From Streptomyces sp. GC420 (GTDB taxonomy: Bacteria; Actinomycetota; Actinomycetes; Streptomycetales; Streptomycetaceae): a DNA stretch of 35,361 nt. The notes under the pieces were generated by a model, which made no database searches, was not told where the DNA came from, and was given only the letters and a program-made list of their open reading frames with translations. Positions within the stretch are counted from its first letter, which is position 1, and each line of letters starts with the position of its first letter. Made by a program: the position numbers and the translations under genes. Location of the stretch: positions 1-35,361 of the forward strand of contig NZ_JAAAXQ010000030.1 in NCBI RefSeq assembly GCF_009916105.1, read 5' to 3'. Shown piece after piece: positions 24,170-32,928 of the stretch.

Positions 24170-24723
24170 CCCGCGGCGCGCAGCCGCTCCCGGGCCTCCA
24201 TGAGCGCGAAGCCCAGCAGGTTCGGGCCCCGCCAGCGGGCCGGGTCCTGAGCGCGCTCGTCGTCCGCCGCCAGCCCGATGCCCCATATGCGGTCACGCGG
24301 GCTGGCCTCGACGAGCACCCGCCCGCCCGTGCCCAGCAGGAATCCCAGCAGTGCCGGGTCCTGTCCGAACTTGTGCACGCTGCCCGCCGTCACCAGGGCG
24401 AAGCGCTCCCGTTCCCACACCTGGTCGTCGAAGCCGCGCACCAGCCGCCCCACCTTCTTGGCGGCCGCCGGGCTCTTCGCGGCCAGCGCTTCGCGCTCCG
24501 CGTCCGTGTCGCCGAAGAGACGCGCCTTGCCCGCCATCATCCAGTGCTCCGCCGTCGCGTACTCCACGCCGTCGACGGTGAACTGCGAGGGCCACCACTG
24601 GCTGAGACAGGCCGCTCCCAGCGTCCCGTCCTTCCTCGGGGTGTGCCCCCAGAAGTGCAGGTACTTCACTCGCTCGCCGCTCGCCGTGCGCGCAAGGAGC
24701 TCGGCCATCAGTCGTCCGGGCAC
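24061..24723 (-). CDS. NADAR-family N-glycosidase (YbiA/COG3236-like)
   Basis: 220 residues from GTG 24723, chosen because GAGGGGG lies five bases upstream. Family motifs: FWGHTPRKDGTLGAACLSQWWP near 24-45, EYATAEHWMMAGKA near 54-66 with catalytic E59, HKFGQ at 117-121 and DRIWGIGLAADD near 144-155. Characterised relatives hydrolyse the N-glycosidic bond of early riboflavin intermediates as damage control; other NADAR proteins act on ADP-ribosylated molecules. The usual C-terminus (LLGFALMEARERL) ends near residue 181. The last 36 residues are Gly/Ala/Thr-rich and come from the overlap with the convergent DUF4190 gene. Confidence 0.85.
   Translation of the reverse strand: MPGRLMAELLARTASGERVKYLHFWGHTPRKDGTLGAACLSQWWPSQFTVDGVEYATAEHWMMAGKARLFGDTDAEREALAAKSPAAAKKVGRLVRGFDDQVWERERFALVTAGSVHKFGQDPALLGFLLGTGGRVLVEASPRDRIWGIGLAADDERAQDPARWRGPNLLGFALMEARERLRAAGYPAAVTVTDTGTGTDSGWDAGAGAGAGAPTTSEVA
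24084..24158 (+). repeat. Hexamer-repeat tract at convergent gene ends
   Basis: Six successive hexamers of the type TGYCCG/TGACSG occupy 24123-24158, preceded by GCACCC-type hexamers from about 24084. The tract encodes the VPVPVSVTVT tail of the DUF4190 protein on one strand and the TGTGTDSG/AGAGAGA tail of the NADAR protein on the other. Confidence 0.75.
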
Positions 24724-24833
24724 CCGGTCCCCCTCTGTTCCCCGGCAGCGTTCCACGGCCGCCAACCCGTTCCGCGGCCTCCACCGCGTTCCATGGCAGC
24801 CGTCGCCGCCGAGTCTTCCAGCCGCTACTGACA

Positions 24834-24845
24834 TTCCGTATGGAA
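24834..24845 (+). promoter_or_regulatory. Short inverted repeat TTCC-GTAT-GGAA
   Basis: Four-base arms around GTAT in an AT-richer patch (24831-24850), about 90 bases upstream of the promoter of the second aldehyde dehydrogenase and about 110 upstream of the NADAR start. It has the look of a regulator site but the arms are short. Confidence 0.3.
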
Positions 24846-24909
24846 ATAACGCCCCCGGAGCGGCACACGGTCAAGGCCCTGCGACCGAATTCGTCGCGTA
24901 ACCAAAAGG

Positions 24910-24930
24910 CAACAACGGAATCACTTGTTG
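24910..24930 (+). promoter_or_regulatory. Operator-like inverted repeat over the -35 box
   Basis: CAACAA at 24910-24915 and TTGTTG at 24925-24930, nine bases apart; the right arm is itself the -35 hexamer of the polyamine-uptake operon promoter. A bound dimer would occlude RNA polymerase. Confidence 0.5.
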
Positions 24931-24953
24931 GAGTGGCATTGCTCTGTCAGGAT
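24925..24953 (+). promoter_or_regulatory. Promoter of the aldehyde dehydrogenase-pot operon
   Basis: TTGTTG (24925-24930), 17-base spacer, CAGGAT (24948-24953). Transcription would begin about 40 bases before the ATG at 24998. It probably drives the whole run of six genes to 32230, since later spacers are short. Confidence 0.55.
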
Positions 24954-24997
24954 CGGCAATCAATCCGAGCCGGAGCCACGGAGAGCTGAGAATCACG

Positions 24998-26524
24998 ATG
25001 GGCAACCGTTTCCAGGCACAAGACGTCGCGAAGGGCGCGCGGGACCGCTTCGCGGAAGGCGCCCAGTTCATCGGCGGCCGACTGCGCGCGGGCACCTCAG
25101 AGCGCACCCACACCGTCGTGGATCCCGCCACCGGCGACCCGGTCTGGACGTACGCGCCGGCCGGTGAGCAGGACGTGGACGCGGCCGTCGCGGCGGCCCG
25201 GGAGGCGCTGCCCGGCTGGGCCGGCGCCACTCCCGGCGAGCGTTCCGACGCCCTGCACCGACTCGCCGGCGTCCTCGCGGAGCAGGCCGGCGACCTGGCG
25301 GCCGCCGAGAGCCTGCAGTGTGGCAAGCCCATCAGGCTGACCACCGAGTTCGACGTGCCCGGCACGGTCGACAACACCGCCTTCTTCGCGGGCGCGGCAC
25401 GCCACCTCGAGGGCAAGGCGGCGGGCGAGTACAGCGGGGACCACACCTCCTACGTCCGGCGCGAACCGGTCGGCGTCGTCGGTTCCATCGCGCCGTGGAA
25501 CTATCCGCTGCAGATGGCCGCGTGGAAGATCCTCCCGGCGATCGCCGCAGGGAACACGATCGTCCTGAAGCCGGCCGAGGCGACGCCGCTGACCTCGCTG
25601 ATGTTCGCCCAGGCCGCCGCCGAGGCGGGCATACCCGACGGTGTCGTCAACATCGTCAACGGCCTCGGCGTGCAGGCGGGCGAGCGCCTCGTCGGGCACC
25701 GCGACGTCGCGATGACCTCGTTCACCGGCTCCACCGCCGTCGGAAAGCGGGTCGCCGAGATCGCCACCGCCACCGTCAAGCGCCTCCACCTGGAACTCGG
25801 CGGCAAGGCACCCTTCGTCGTCTTCGACGACGCCGATCTCGAGGCCGCCGTCCACGGCGCCGTCGCCGGCGCGCTCATCAACACCGGACAGGACTGCACC
25901 GCCGCCACCCGTGCCTATGTGCAGCGTCCGCTCTACGATGCCTTCGTCGCCGGTGTCGCCGACCTCATGGCCACCGTCCGGCTCGGAGACCCCTTCGACC
26001 CGTCCACCGACCTCGGCCCGCTCATCAGCCGCACGCAGCGCGACCGGGTCGCCGGCTTCGTCGACCGGGCCCGCTCCTACGCCACCGTCGTCACCGGTGG
26101 AAAGGCACCGCAAAGGGATGGGGCGTACTATTTGCCCACCCTCGTGACCGGTGCCGCCCAGGACAGCGAGATCGTCCAGTCCGAACTCTTCGGACCGGTC
26201 CTCGTGGTTCTTCCCTTCGACAGCGACGACGAGGGGATAGCACTCGCCAACGACACCCCGTACGGCCTCGCGGCCTCCGCCTGGAGCCGCGACGTCTACC
26301 GGGCCGGCCGGGCCACCCGCGAGATCAAGGCGGGTTGCGTCTGGGTCAACGACCACATACCGATCATCAGCGAAATGCCGCACGGGGGCTACAAGGCCTC
26401 CGGCTTCGGCAAGGACATGTCCGCGTACTCCTTCGAGGAGTACACGCAGGTCAAGCACGTGATGTACGACAACACCGCGGTCGCCAGGAAGGACTGGCAC
26501 CGCACGATCTTCGGGGACCGATAG
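24998..26524 (+). CDS. Gamma-aminobutyraldehyde-type dehydrogenase (second copy)
   Basis: 508 residues. Catalytic residues are N168 in IAPWNYP, E266 in LELGGK and C300 in GQDCTAA. It resembles the first dehydrogenase (17732-19171) closely in motifs (MPHGGYKASGFGKDMSAYSFEEYTQVKHVM near the end) but has about 25 extra N-terminal residues and a C-terminal extension ending DWHRTIFGDR. Likely oxidises 4-aminobutanal or a gamma-glutamyl or acetylated form of it. First gene of an operon with potDABC and a PuuB-like oxidase, so its substrate probably comes from imported polyamines. GGAGAG at 24980-24985 is rather far (12 bases) from the ATG. Confidence 0.9.
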   Translation: MGNRFQAQDVAKGARDRFAEGAQFIGGRLRAGTSERTHTVVDPATGDPVWTYAPAGEQDVDAAVAAAREALPGWAGATPGERSDALHRLAGVLAEQAGDLAAAESLQCGKPIRLTTEFDVPGTVDNTAFFAGAARHLEGKAAGEYSGDHTSYVRREPVGVVGSIAPWNYPLQMAAWKILPAIAAGNTIVLKPAEATPLTSLMFAQAAAEAGIPDGVVNIVNGLGVQAGERLVGHRDVAMTSFTGSTAVGKRVAEIATATVKRLHLELGGKAPFVVFDDADLEAAVHGAVAGALINTGQDCTAATRAYVQRPLYDAFVAGVADLMATVRLGDPFDPSTDLGPLISRTQRDRVAGFVDRARSYATVVTGGKAPQRDGAYYLPTLVTGAAQDSEIVQSELFGPVLVVLPFDSDDEGIALANDTPYGLAASAWSRDVYRAGRATREIKAGCVWVNDHIPIISEMPHGGYKASGFGKDMSAYSFEEYTQVKHVMYDNTAVARKDWHRTIFGDR

Positions 26525-26575
26525 TGACCTCCGCCGCCTGACCCGCGGCCCGCGACCCTGGAAAGGGCACAGCAC

Positions 26576-27823
26576 ATGCAGCAGTACGAGCCCGAACCGC
26601 TGTCCCCGGCACAGCTCGCCGCCATGCGGCGCAGTCTGAGCAACGGGCGGGGCGCCCTCTCCCGCCGTTCCCTGCTGCGCGCAGGCACGGGCGGGGCGCT
26701 GGCCGTCGGCGGCGTCGGCGCGCTGAGCGCCTGCGGAATCCCCCCGGCGGCGAGCAGCGGCGGTACGGAGAACTCCACGGACTACTCCAAGAAGGAGAAG
26801 ACCGTGAACTTCTCCAACTGGACCGAGTACATGGACGTCTCCGACGACGGCAAGAGCAGGCCGACACTGGAGGCCTTCGAGAAGCGCACCGGTATCAAGG
26901 TCAAGTACACCGAGGACATCAACGACAACATCGAGTTCTTCGGCAAGATCAAGCCGCAGCTCGCGGCCGGCCAGGACACCGGCCGCGACCTGATCTGTGT
27001 GACGGACTGGCTCGCCGCCCGCCTGATCCGCTTCGGCTGGGTGCAGAAGCTCGACCAGTCGAACCTGCCGCACGCCTTCGCCAACCTGTCGACGCAGTTC
27101 CGGAGCCCGGACTGGGATCCCGGCCGCGCCCACTCCTACCCCTGGCAGGGCATTCCGGCCGTCATCGCCTACAACATCAAGGCGACGGACGGCAAGAAGG
27201 TGACCTCCGTCTCCCAGCTCCTCGACGACAGCTCGCTCAAGGGCCGGGTCAGCTTCCTCACCGAGATGCGCGACACGGTCGGCCTCACCCTGCTCGACAT
27301 GGGCAAGGACCCGGGGAAGTTCACCGACGACGACTACGACGCGGCGATAGCCCGGCTGCAGAAGGCCGTCGACAAGAAGCAGATCCGCCGCTTCACCGGC
27401 AACGACTACATCAACGACCTGGACAAGGGGAACATCGCGGCCTGCGTCGCCTGGGCCGGTGACGTCGCCGCCATGCAGGCCGACAACCCGGACATCAGGT
27501 ACCACATCCCGGACAGCGGCTACATGATCTCGTCCGACAACCTGCTGATCCCGAACAAGGCGCGGCACAAGACGAACGCCGAGCGGCTCATCGACTACTA
27601 CTACGAGCTTCCCGTCGCGGCCGAGGTGGCCGCGTGGATCAACTACGTGTGTCCCGTCGAGGGCGTCAGGGACGAGCTGGTCAAGATCGACCCCGAACTC
27701 GGCAACAACGTACTGATCGTCCCCGACAAGGCCATGGCTTCCAAGTCCCACGCCTTCCGCTCCCTGAGCAACAAGGAAGAGACGGCGTACGAAGAGAAGT
27801 TCGCCAAACTCATCGGCGCCTGA
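26576..27823 (+). CDS. potD: Spermidine/putrescine ABC transporter substrate-binding protein
   Basis: 415 residues. The N-terminus has a twin-arginine motif SRRSLLR (29-35), a hydrophobic Gly/Ala stretch and a lipobox LSAC with Cys53, so it should be exported folded by Tat and then lipidated. The mature protein begins with VNFSNWTEYMD, as in PotD/PotF, and contains RDLICVTDWLAARL and IPDSGYMISSDNLLIP, which line the polyamine pocket in the family. About 25 residues precede the Tat motif, longer than usual. GGAAAGGG lies upstream of the ATG at 26576. Confidence 0.95.
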   Translation: MQQYEPEPLSPAQLAAMRRSLSNGRGALSRRSLLRAGTGGALAVGGVGALSACGIPPAASSGGTENSTDYSKKEKTVNFSNWTEYMDVSDDGKSRPTLEAFEKRTGIKVKYTEDINDNIEFFGKIKPQLAAGQDTGRDLICVTDWLAARLIRFGWVQKLDQSNLPHAFANLSTQFRSPDWDPGRAHSYPWQGIPAVIAYNIKATDGKKVTSVSQLLDDSSLKGRVSFLTEMRDTVGLTLLDMGKDPGKFTDDDYDAAIARLQKAVDKKQIRRFTGNDYINDLDKGNIAACVAWAGDVAAMQADNPDIRYHIPDSGYMISSDNLLIPNKARHKTNAERLIDYYYELPVAAEVAAWINYVCPVEGVRDELVKIDPELGNNVLIVPDKAMASKSHAFRSLSNKEETAYEEKFAKLIGA

Positions 27824-27863
27824 GCGTCCTTCCAGCCCCGACTCACCCCAGGGACCGCTACCC

Positions 27864-29015
27864 ATGACCGACAAGAACCAGGGCGGGGATCTCCGTCTCA
27901 CCGGCATCAGCAAGGCCTACGGCTCCTTCAACGCCGTCCACCCCCTCGACCTGACCGTGCCCGAAGGCTCGTTCTTCGCCCTGCTGGGCGCCTCCGGCTG
28001 CGGCAAGACCACCACGCTGCGCATGATCGCCGGCCTGGAGGACCCCACCACCGGCACCGTGCACCTCGGTGACAAGGACGTCACCGGACTGCCTCCGCAC
28101 CGGCGCCCCGTGAACACCGTCTTCCAGTCCTACGCCCTCTTCCCGCACCTCGACGTCGCCGAGAACGTCGCCTTCGGCCTGCGCCGGCGCGGCATCAAAT
28201 CGGTCGGCAAGCAGGTCGGCGAGATGCTGGAGCTGGTCCAGCTCGGCGACCAGGCGAAGAAGAAGCCGCACCAGCTCTCCGGCGGCCAGCAGCAGCGCGT
28301 CGCCGTCGCCCGCGCCCTCATCAACCACCCCAGGGTGCTGCTCCTCGACGAGCCGCTGGGCGCACTCGACCTGAAGCTGCGCCGCCAGATGCAGCTCGAG
28401 CTCAAGCGGATCCAGACCGAGGTCGGCATCACCTTCGTGCACGTCACCCACGACCAGGAAGAGGCCATGACCATGGCCGACACCGTCGCGGTGATGAACG
28501 GCGGCCGGGTCGAGCAGCTCGGCGCCCCCGCCGACCTCTACGAGAACCCGCGCACCACGTTCGTCGCGAACTTCCTCGGCACCTCCAACCTCGTAGAGGC
28601 CGAGGTCGTCGACAAGTCCGGCGGCGACCTGATCGTGCGGACCGGGGACGCGAAGCTGTCCCTGCCCGCCGAGCGGACCGCGGCGCAGACCGGCATCGGC
28701 CAGAAGGTCCTGGTCGGCTTCCGCCCCGAGAAGATCTCCCTGGTGCACGCCGACGACGCGCACACCGTGCCCGAGGGGCGCAACCGCATCAGCGGCCGCA
28801 TCGCGGACACCAGCTTCATCGGCGTCTCCACGCAGTACGTGGTCGACACGGCGGCCTGCTCGGAGCTGGCCGTCTACCAGCAGAACATCGAGCGGGACAC
28901 CCGTCTGGTGCCCGGCGCCGAGGTCGTCCTGCACTGGAACCCGGCCCACACCTTCGGGCTCGACGCCGCCCAGGACATCGACGCGGGTGTCGAAACCGTC
29001 GAGGAGGACGCGTGA
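27864..29015 (+). CDS. potA: Spermidine/putrescine ABC transporter ATPase
   Basis: 383 residues. Walker [10 protein letters not shown] at 42-50, Q-loop [10 protein letters not shown], signature LSGGQQQR at 138-145, Walker B VLLLDEP at 158-164 and the switch His at 196. The C-terminal part after about 240 ([19 protein letters not shown]) is the TOBE regulatory domain typical of PotA. The stop overlaps the potB GTG by four bases (GTGA), so the transporter subunits are translationally coupled. It follows potD by 40 bases. Confidence 0.96.
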   Translation: MTDKNQGGDLRLTGISKAYGSFNAVHPLDLTVPEGSFFALLGASGCGKTTTLRMIAGLEDPTTGTVHLGDKDVTGLPPHRRPVNTVFQSYALFPHLDVAENVAFGLRRRGIKSVGKQVGEMLELVQLGDQAKKKPHQLSGGQQQRVAVARALINHPRVLLLDEPLGALDLKLRRQMQLELKRIQTEVGITFVHVTHDQEEAMTMADTVAVMNGGRVEQLGAPADLYENPRTTFVANFLGTSNLVEAEVVDKSGGDLIVRTGDAKLSLPAERTAAQTGIGQKVLVGFRPEKISLVHADDAHTVPEGRNRISGRIADTSFIGVSTQYVVDTAACSELAVYQQNIERDTRLVPGAEVVLHWNPAHTFGLDAAQDIDAGVETVEEDA

Positions 29016-29944
29016 GCACCACCCTCGTCGACAAGCCGCCCGCGCAGCCGGCCCCCGCTCCTGAGCTGCGCAGGACCTCCGTCCGCAAACGGCTCACCCC
29101 CTACTGGCTGCTGCTGCCCGGCATCCTCTGGCTGCTGGTCTTCTTCGCCGTGCCGCTGGTCTACCAGGCCTCCACCTCGGTGCAGACCGGCTCCCTCGAA
29201 GAGGGCTTCAAGGTCACCTGGCACTTCGCGACCTACTGGGACGCGCTGACCGAGTACTACCCGCAGTTCCTGCGCTCGGTCCTGTACGCCGGCTCGGCCA
29301 CCCTGCTGTGCCTGCTGCTGGGCTACCCGCTGGCGTACCTCATCGCCTTCCGCGCGGGCCGCTGGCGCAATCTGATCCTGGTCCTGGTGATCGCCCCGTT
29401 CTTCACCAGCTTCCTGATCCGCACCCTGGCCTGGAAGACGATCCTCGCCGACAGCGGTCCGGTCGTCGGCGCCCTCAACAGCCTGGGGCTGCTGGAGGTC
29501 ACCAGCATGCTGGGCATCACCGAGGGCGACCGGGTGCTGGCCACGCCGCTCGCGGTGGTCTGCGGGCTGACGTACAACTTCCTGCCGTTCATGATCCTGC
29601 CGCTCTACACCTCGCTGGAGCGCATCGATCCGCGGCTGCACGAGGCGGCCCGCGACCTGTACGCCGCACCGTCCACCGTCTTCCGCAAGGTCACCTTCCC
29701 GCTGTCCATGCCGGGCGTGGTCTCCGGAACCCTGCTCACCTTCATCCCGGCGAGCGGCGACTACGTCAACGCCGAACTGCTCGGCTCCACCGACACCAAG
29801 ATGGTCGGTAGCGTCATCCAGTCGCAGTTCCTCCGGATCCTCGACTACCCGACGGCGGCCGCACTGTCCTTCATCCTCATGGCGGTGGTCCTGCTGATGG
29901 TCACCTTCTACATCCGCCGCGCCGGAACGGAGGACCTTCTCTGA
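29012..29944 (+). CDS. potB: Spermidine/putrescine ABC transporter permease 1
   Basis: 310 residues, six membrane segments, the first at about 31-51 (YWLLLPGILWLLVFFAVPLV). The ATPase-docking EAA loop is HEAARDLYAAPSTVFRKV, starting at 210. The N-terminus is a short Pro/Ala-rich cytoplasmic stretch. GTG 29012 overlaps the potA stop and has GAGGAGG just upstream. It pairs with PotC to form the channel. Confidence 0.96.
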   Translation: MSTTLVDKPPAQPAPAPELRRTSVRKRLTPYWLLLPGILWLLVFFAVPLVYQASTSVQTGSLEEGFKVTWHFATYWDALTEYYPQFLRSVLYAGSATLLCLLLGYPLAYLIAFRAGRWRNLILVLVIAPFFTSFLIRTLAWKTILADSGPVVGALNSLGLLEVTSMLGITEGDRVLATPLAVVCGLTYNFLPFMILPLYTSLERIDPRLHEAARDLYAAPSTVFRKVTFPLSMPGVVSGTLLTFIPASGDYVNAELLGSTDTKMVGSVIQSQFLRILDYPTAAALSFILMAVVLLMVTFYIRRAGTEDLL

Positions 29945-30747
29945 TGCGCGCCCTCACCTGGCTCCGACGCAACCTGGTCGTCATCGCGGGCCTGGCCACC
30001 CTGGCCTACATGCTCCTGCCCAACGTCGTCGTCACCGTGTTCTCGTTCAACAAGCCCAAGGGCAAGTTCAACGAGCGCTGGCAGGAGTTCTCCACCGACG
30101 CCTGGGCCGATCCCTGCGGAGTGGCCGACCTGTGCGGCTCGCTCTCGCTCAGCCTGCAGATCGCCGCCTGGGCGACGCTGGTGGCCACCGCGCTCGGCAC
30201 GATGATCGCCTTCGCACTGGTCCGCTACCGCTTCAAGGCGCGCGGCGCGATCAACTCGCTGATCTTCCTGCCGATGGCGATGCCCGAGGTGGTCATGGCG
30301 GCCTCGCTGCTGACGCTCTTCCTCAACGTGGGCGTGCAGCTGGGCTTCTGGACGATCCTGATCGCCCACATCATGTTCTGCCTCAGCTTCGTCGTGGTCG
30401 CCGTCAAGGCGCGGGTGCTGTCGATGGACCCGCGGCTGGAGGAGGCGGCACGCGACCTGTACGCCGGTCCCGTGCAGACCTTCGTGCGGGTCACCCTGCC
30501 GATCGCCGCCCCCGGCATCGTGGCCGGCGCGCTGCTCGCCTTCGCGCTGTCCTTCGACGACTTCATCATCACGAACTTCAACTCGGGCGCCACGGTGACC
30601 TTCCCGATGTTCGTGTGGGGCTCGGCGCAGCGCGGTACGCCGGTCCAGATCAATGTCATCGGGACGGCGATGTTCGTTATCGCCGTGCTCCTCGTGGTGG
30701 CGGGCCAGCTCATCGGCAACCGCCGCCGGAACCGGGCCGCGGCCTGA
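29944..30747 (+). CDS. potC: Spermidine/putrescine ABC transporter permease 2
   Basis: 267 residues, six membrane segments. The EAA loop is EEAARDLYAGPVQTFVRV from 166. LSFDDFIITNFNSGATVTFPMF near the C-terminus is a PotC hallmark. ATG overlaps the potB stop by one base (TGATG); GGAGG lies 11-15 bases upstream. The last of the four transporter genes. Confidence 0.96.
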   Translation: MRALTWLRRNLVVIAGLATLAYMLLPNVVVTVFSFNKPKGKFNERWQEFSTDAWADPCGVADLCGSLSLSLQIAAWATLVATALGTMIAFALVRYRFKARGAINSLIFLPMAMPEVVMAASLLTLFLNVGVQLGFWTILIAHIMFCLSFVVVAVKARVLSMDPRLEEAARDLYAGPVQTFVRVTLPIAAPGIVAGALLAFALSFDDFIITNFNSGATVTFPMFVWGSAQRGTPVQINVIGTAMFVIAVLLVVAGQLIGNRRRNRAAA

Positions 30748-30811
30748 CGGCCGGCGCCCGGCGGACAACCCCGCAGGGCCGTTCGGCACACATTTGAGGG
30801 AGAGATAGGTC

Positions 30812-32230
30812 ATGGCCGTAGAGCGAGCCATGCGCACGGCGGCGTCGTCCCTGACGGACGCCGAGCCCGTTCCCTACTGGCTGGACGACCCCGGCAGGCC
30901 CGAGGCACTGCCCGCGCTCGCCGGCGACGAGCACTGCGACCTGCTCGTCGTCGGCGGGGGCTACAGCGGACTGTGGACCGCGCTCCTCGCCAAGGAGCGC
31001 GACCCGGGCCGCGACGTGGTCCTCGTCGAGGCCCGCGAGACCGGCTGGGCCGCGTCCGGCCGCAACGGCGGATTCTGCGCCGCCTCCCTCACCCACGGCC
31101 TGGGCAACGGACTGGCCCGCTGGCCCGGTGAGCTGCCCAGGCTGGAGGAGCTGGGCGCCGCCAACCTCGACGCCATCGAGGCGGCCGTCGCCCGCCACTC
31201 CATCGACTGCGACTTCGAGCGCACCGGCGAGATCGACGTGGCCACCGAACCGCACCAGGTCGGGGAACTGCGCGATCTCCAGGCGCAGGCCGCCGCGCTC
31301 GGCCTGGACGCGGGCGAGTTCCTCGACCGGGACGCGGTACGCGCGCAGGTGGACTCGCCGACCTTCCTCGGCGGTGTCTGGGACCGCGAGGGCGTCGCCA
31401 TGCTGAACCCGGCGAAGCTCGCCTGGGGCCTGAGGCGCGCGGTCGCCTCCCTCGGCGTACGGGTCTACGAGCGCACCCCGGCCCTGAGTCTCACCGACGC
31501 GGGCCCCGGCATGCTGGTGCGCACCCCCTACGGGCGTATCCGCGCCCGCCAGGTCGCGCTCGGCACCAACGTCTTCCCGTCCCTGGTCCGCCGGGTCCGC
31601 CCGTTCGTCGTACCCGTCTACGACTACGCGCTGACCACCGAGCCGCTGACGGACGGGCAGCTGGCCGCCGTGGGCTGGAAGAACCGGCAGGGACTGGGCG
31701 ACAGCGCCAACCAGTTCCACTACTTCCGGCTCACCGCCGACCGCCGGATCCTGTGGGGCGGCTACGACGCCGTCTATCCCTACGGCGGCAGGGTCCGTGC
31801 AGAGCACGAGCACCGGCCCGAGACCTACCTGCGGCTCGCCGAGCACTTCTTCCACTGCTTCCCGCAGCTGGAAGGGGTGCGTTTCAGCCATGCGTGGGGC
31901 GGCGCGATCGACACCTGCTCGCGCTTCTCCGCGTTCTTCGGCACCGCCCACCGCGGGCGCGTCGCGTACGCCGCAGGGTTCACGGGCCTCGGGGTCGGGG
32001 CCACCCGCTTCGGCGCCGACGTCATGCTCGACCTGCTCTCCGGGGAGCCGACCGAGCGCACCCGCCTGGAGATGGTCCGCTCCAAGCCGCTGCCCTTCCC
32101 GCCCGAGCCGGTGCGCTGGGCCGGCATCGGGCTCACCAAGTGGTCGCTGGCCCGGGCGGACGCCCACGGCGGGCGGCGCAACCTGTGGCTGCGGACGATG
32201 GACCGGCTCGGGCTCGGCTTCGACAGCTGA
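30812..32230 (+). CDS. FAD-dependent amine oxidoreductase, PuuB-like (DAO family)
   Basis: 472 residues. The FAD-binding GGGYSG is at 48-53 and the second flavin contact GWAASGRNGGFC at 78-89, as in gamma-glutamylputrescine oxidase PuuB and related enzymes. YDYALTTEPLTDGQL, RLTADRRILWGGYDAVYPYGG and AAGFTGLGVGATRFGAD follow the family pattern. It probably oxidises an amine or a gamma-glutamyl-amine to an aldehyde, releasing ammonia and hydrogen peroxide. GAGGGAGAG precedes the ATG at 30812. It closes the aldehyde dehydrogenase-pot operon, whose dehydrogenase would take the aldehyde. A perfect 11-base tandem repeat (GACGGGCGGCC at 32229-32239 and 32240-32250) begins at its stop codon. Confidence 0.88.
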   Translation: MAVERAMRTAASSLTDAEPVPYWLDDPGRPEALPALAGDEHCDLLVVGGGYSGLWTALLAKERDPGRDVVLVEARETGWAASGRNGGFCAASLTHGLGNGLARWPGELPRLEELGAANLDAIEAAVARHSIDCDFERTGEIDVATEPHQVGELRDLQAQAAALGLDAGEFLDRDAVRAQVDSPTFLGGVWDREGVAMLNPAKLAWGLRRAVASLGVRVYERTPALSLTDAGPGMLVRTPYGRIRARQVALGTNVFPSLVRRVRPFVVPVYDYALTTEPLTDGQLAAVGWKNRQGLGDSANQFHYFRLTADRRILWGGYDAVYPYGGRVRAEHEHRPETYLRLAEHFFHCFPQLEGVRFSHAWGGAIDTCSRFSAFFGTAHRGRVAYAAGFTGLGVGATRFGADVMLDLLSGEPTERTRLEMVRSKPLPFPPEPVRWAGIGLTKWSLARADAHGGRRNLWLRTMDRLGLGFDS

Positions 32231-32250
32231 CGGGCGGCCGACGGGCGGCC
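32229..32250 (+). repeat. 11-bp tandem duplication at the oxidase stop codon
   Basis: GACGGGCGGCC occurs twice without a gap, the first copy starting at the second base of the TGA stop. The rest of the 181-base spacer to 32411 contains no gene; weak inverted repeats near 32255-32272 are too short to call a terminator. Confidence 0.6.
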
Positions 32251-32411
32251 GGTCGCGGACCCGCGGATCCGCACGGTCGGCTGACCGGAAGACGACCATG
32301 AGGGGCACCCGGCGGCCACGGCCGGGCGAACGCCGCGTAACGATCTCCTCGCTTTCCGCTCTCCCTCTGTGAGACCTATTACCGACTCGCGGAAACGGGG
32401 GAGCGTCGGAC

Positions 32412-32924
32412 ATGACCGGTTCGGACGTGAAGAACGCGGTGGAGTGGCTGGCATCGGTGGCCCCGGACCCCGATGCCTGCAAGCGGGAGTGGGAGCGGAA
32501 TCCGCTGGGGGTGTCCCTGCTGCCGGCCGGCCTGGCCTGGGACGTGCTCATCCTGCCGGGAGACCTCGGCCAGCCGACGCTGGACGTCCTGATCCGGCTG
32601 GTCGGCCGGCCGGGACCAGTGCTGGCCGACTTCGGGGAGGCCCGGGTGGGCTTCTTCGTGCCGTCCGGCACGGTGGCGCGCTGGTTCGGCACCGGCGTAC
32701 GGGGAGCGGGTGCCGGCACCTGGATCGTCGTGCCCTACCCCGGGCGGGCCACCGGCGGCGTCCGCTGGCTGGTCCCGCCGGACGGCTCCGGCTCGCTCAA
32801 CGACCCCGCGATGCTCGAACTGGCCATGCACGAGGCGGCGGCCCGCAACGCGGTGGGCCCCAGGGAGACCGGCGGGACCTGCGGGACTCCGGGTGCGGGA
32901 ACGGCGGGCGACCGGCACGGGTAA
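32412..32924 (+). CDS. Conserved small protein, possibly related to the primase/polymerase N-terminal domain
   Basis: 170 residues, no signal peptide or membrane segment. Features: AWDVLILPGDLGQPTLDVL, GPVLADFGEARVGFFVPSGT, GTWIVVPYPGRATGGVRWL and PPDGSGSLNDPAMLELAMHEA. I know similar proteins in Streptomyces and they resemble the start of bifunctional primase/polymerase (Prim-Pol) domains (WDV..., GT W-V-P, GGVRWL), but no metal-binding triad is clear and no helicase or primase partner is nearby. Function is unknown. GGGGGAG lies upstream of the ATG at 32412. Its stop is four bases from the stop of the convergent PAP2 gene. Confidence 0.7.
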   Translation: MTGSDVKNAVEWLASVAPDPDACKREWERNPLGVSLLPAGLAWDVLILPGDLGQPTLDVLIRLVGRPGPVLADFGEARVGFFVPSGTVARWFGTGVRGAGAGTWIVVPYPGRATGGVRWLVPPDGSGSLNDPAMLELAMHEAAARNAVGPRETGGTCGTPGAGTAGDRHG

Positions 32925-32928
32925 GACC

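Noticed and set aside
25097..27913. 938-codon open frame on the minus strand
   Set aside because: It mirrors the aldehyde dehydrogenase and potD genes; high GC removes stops from the antisense frame. Both real genes show clear catalytic or binding motifs.
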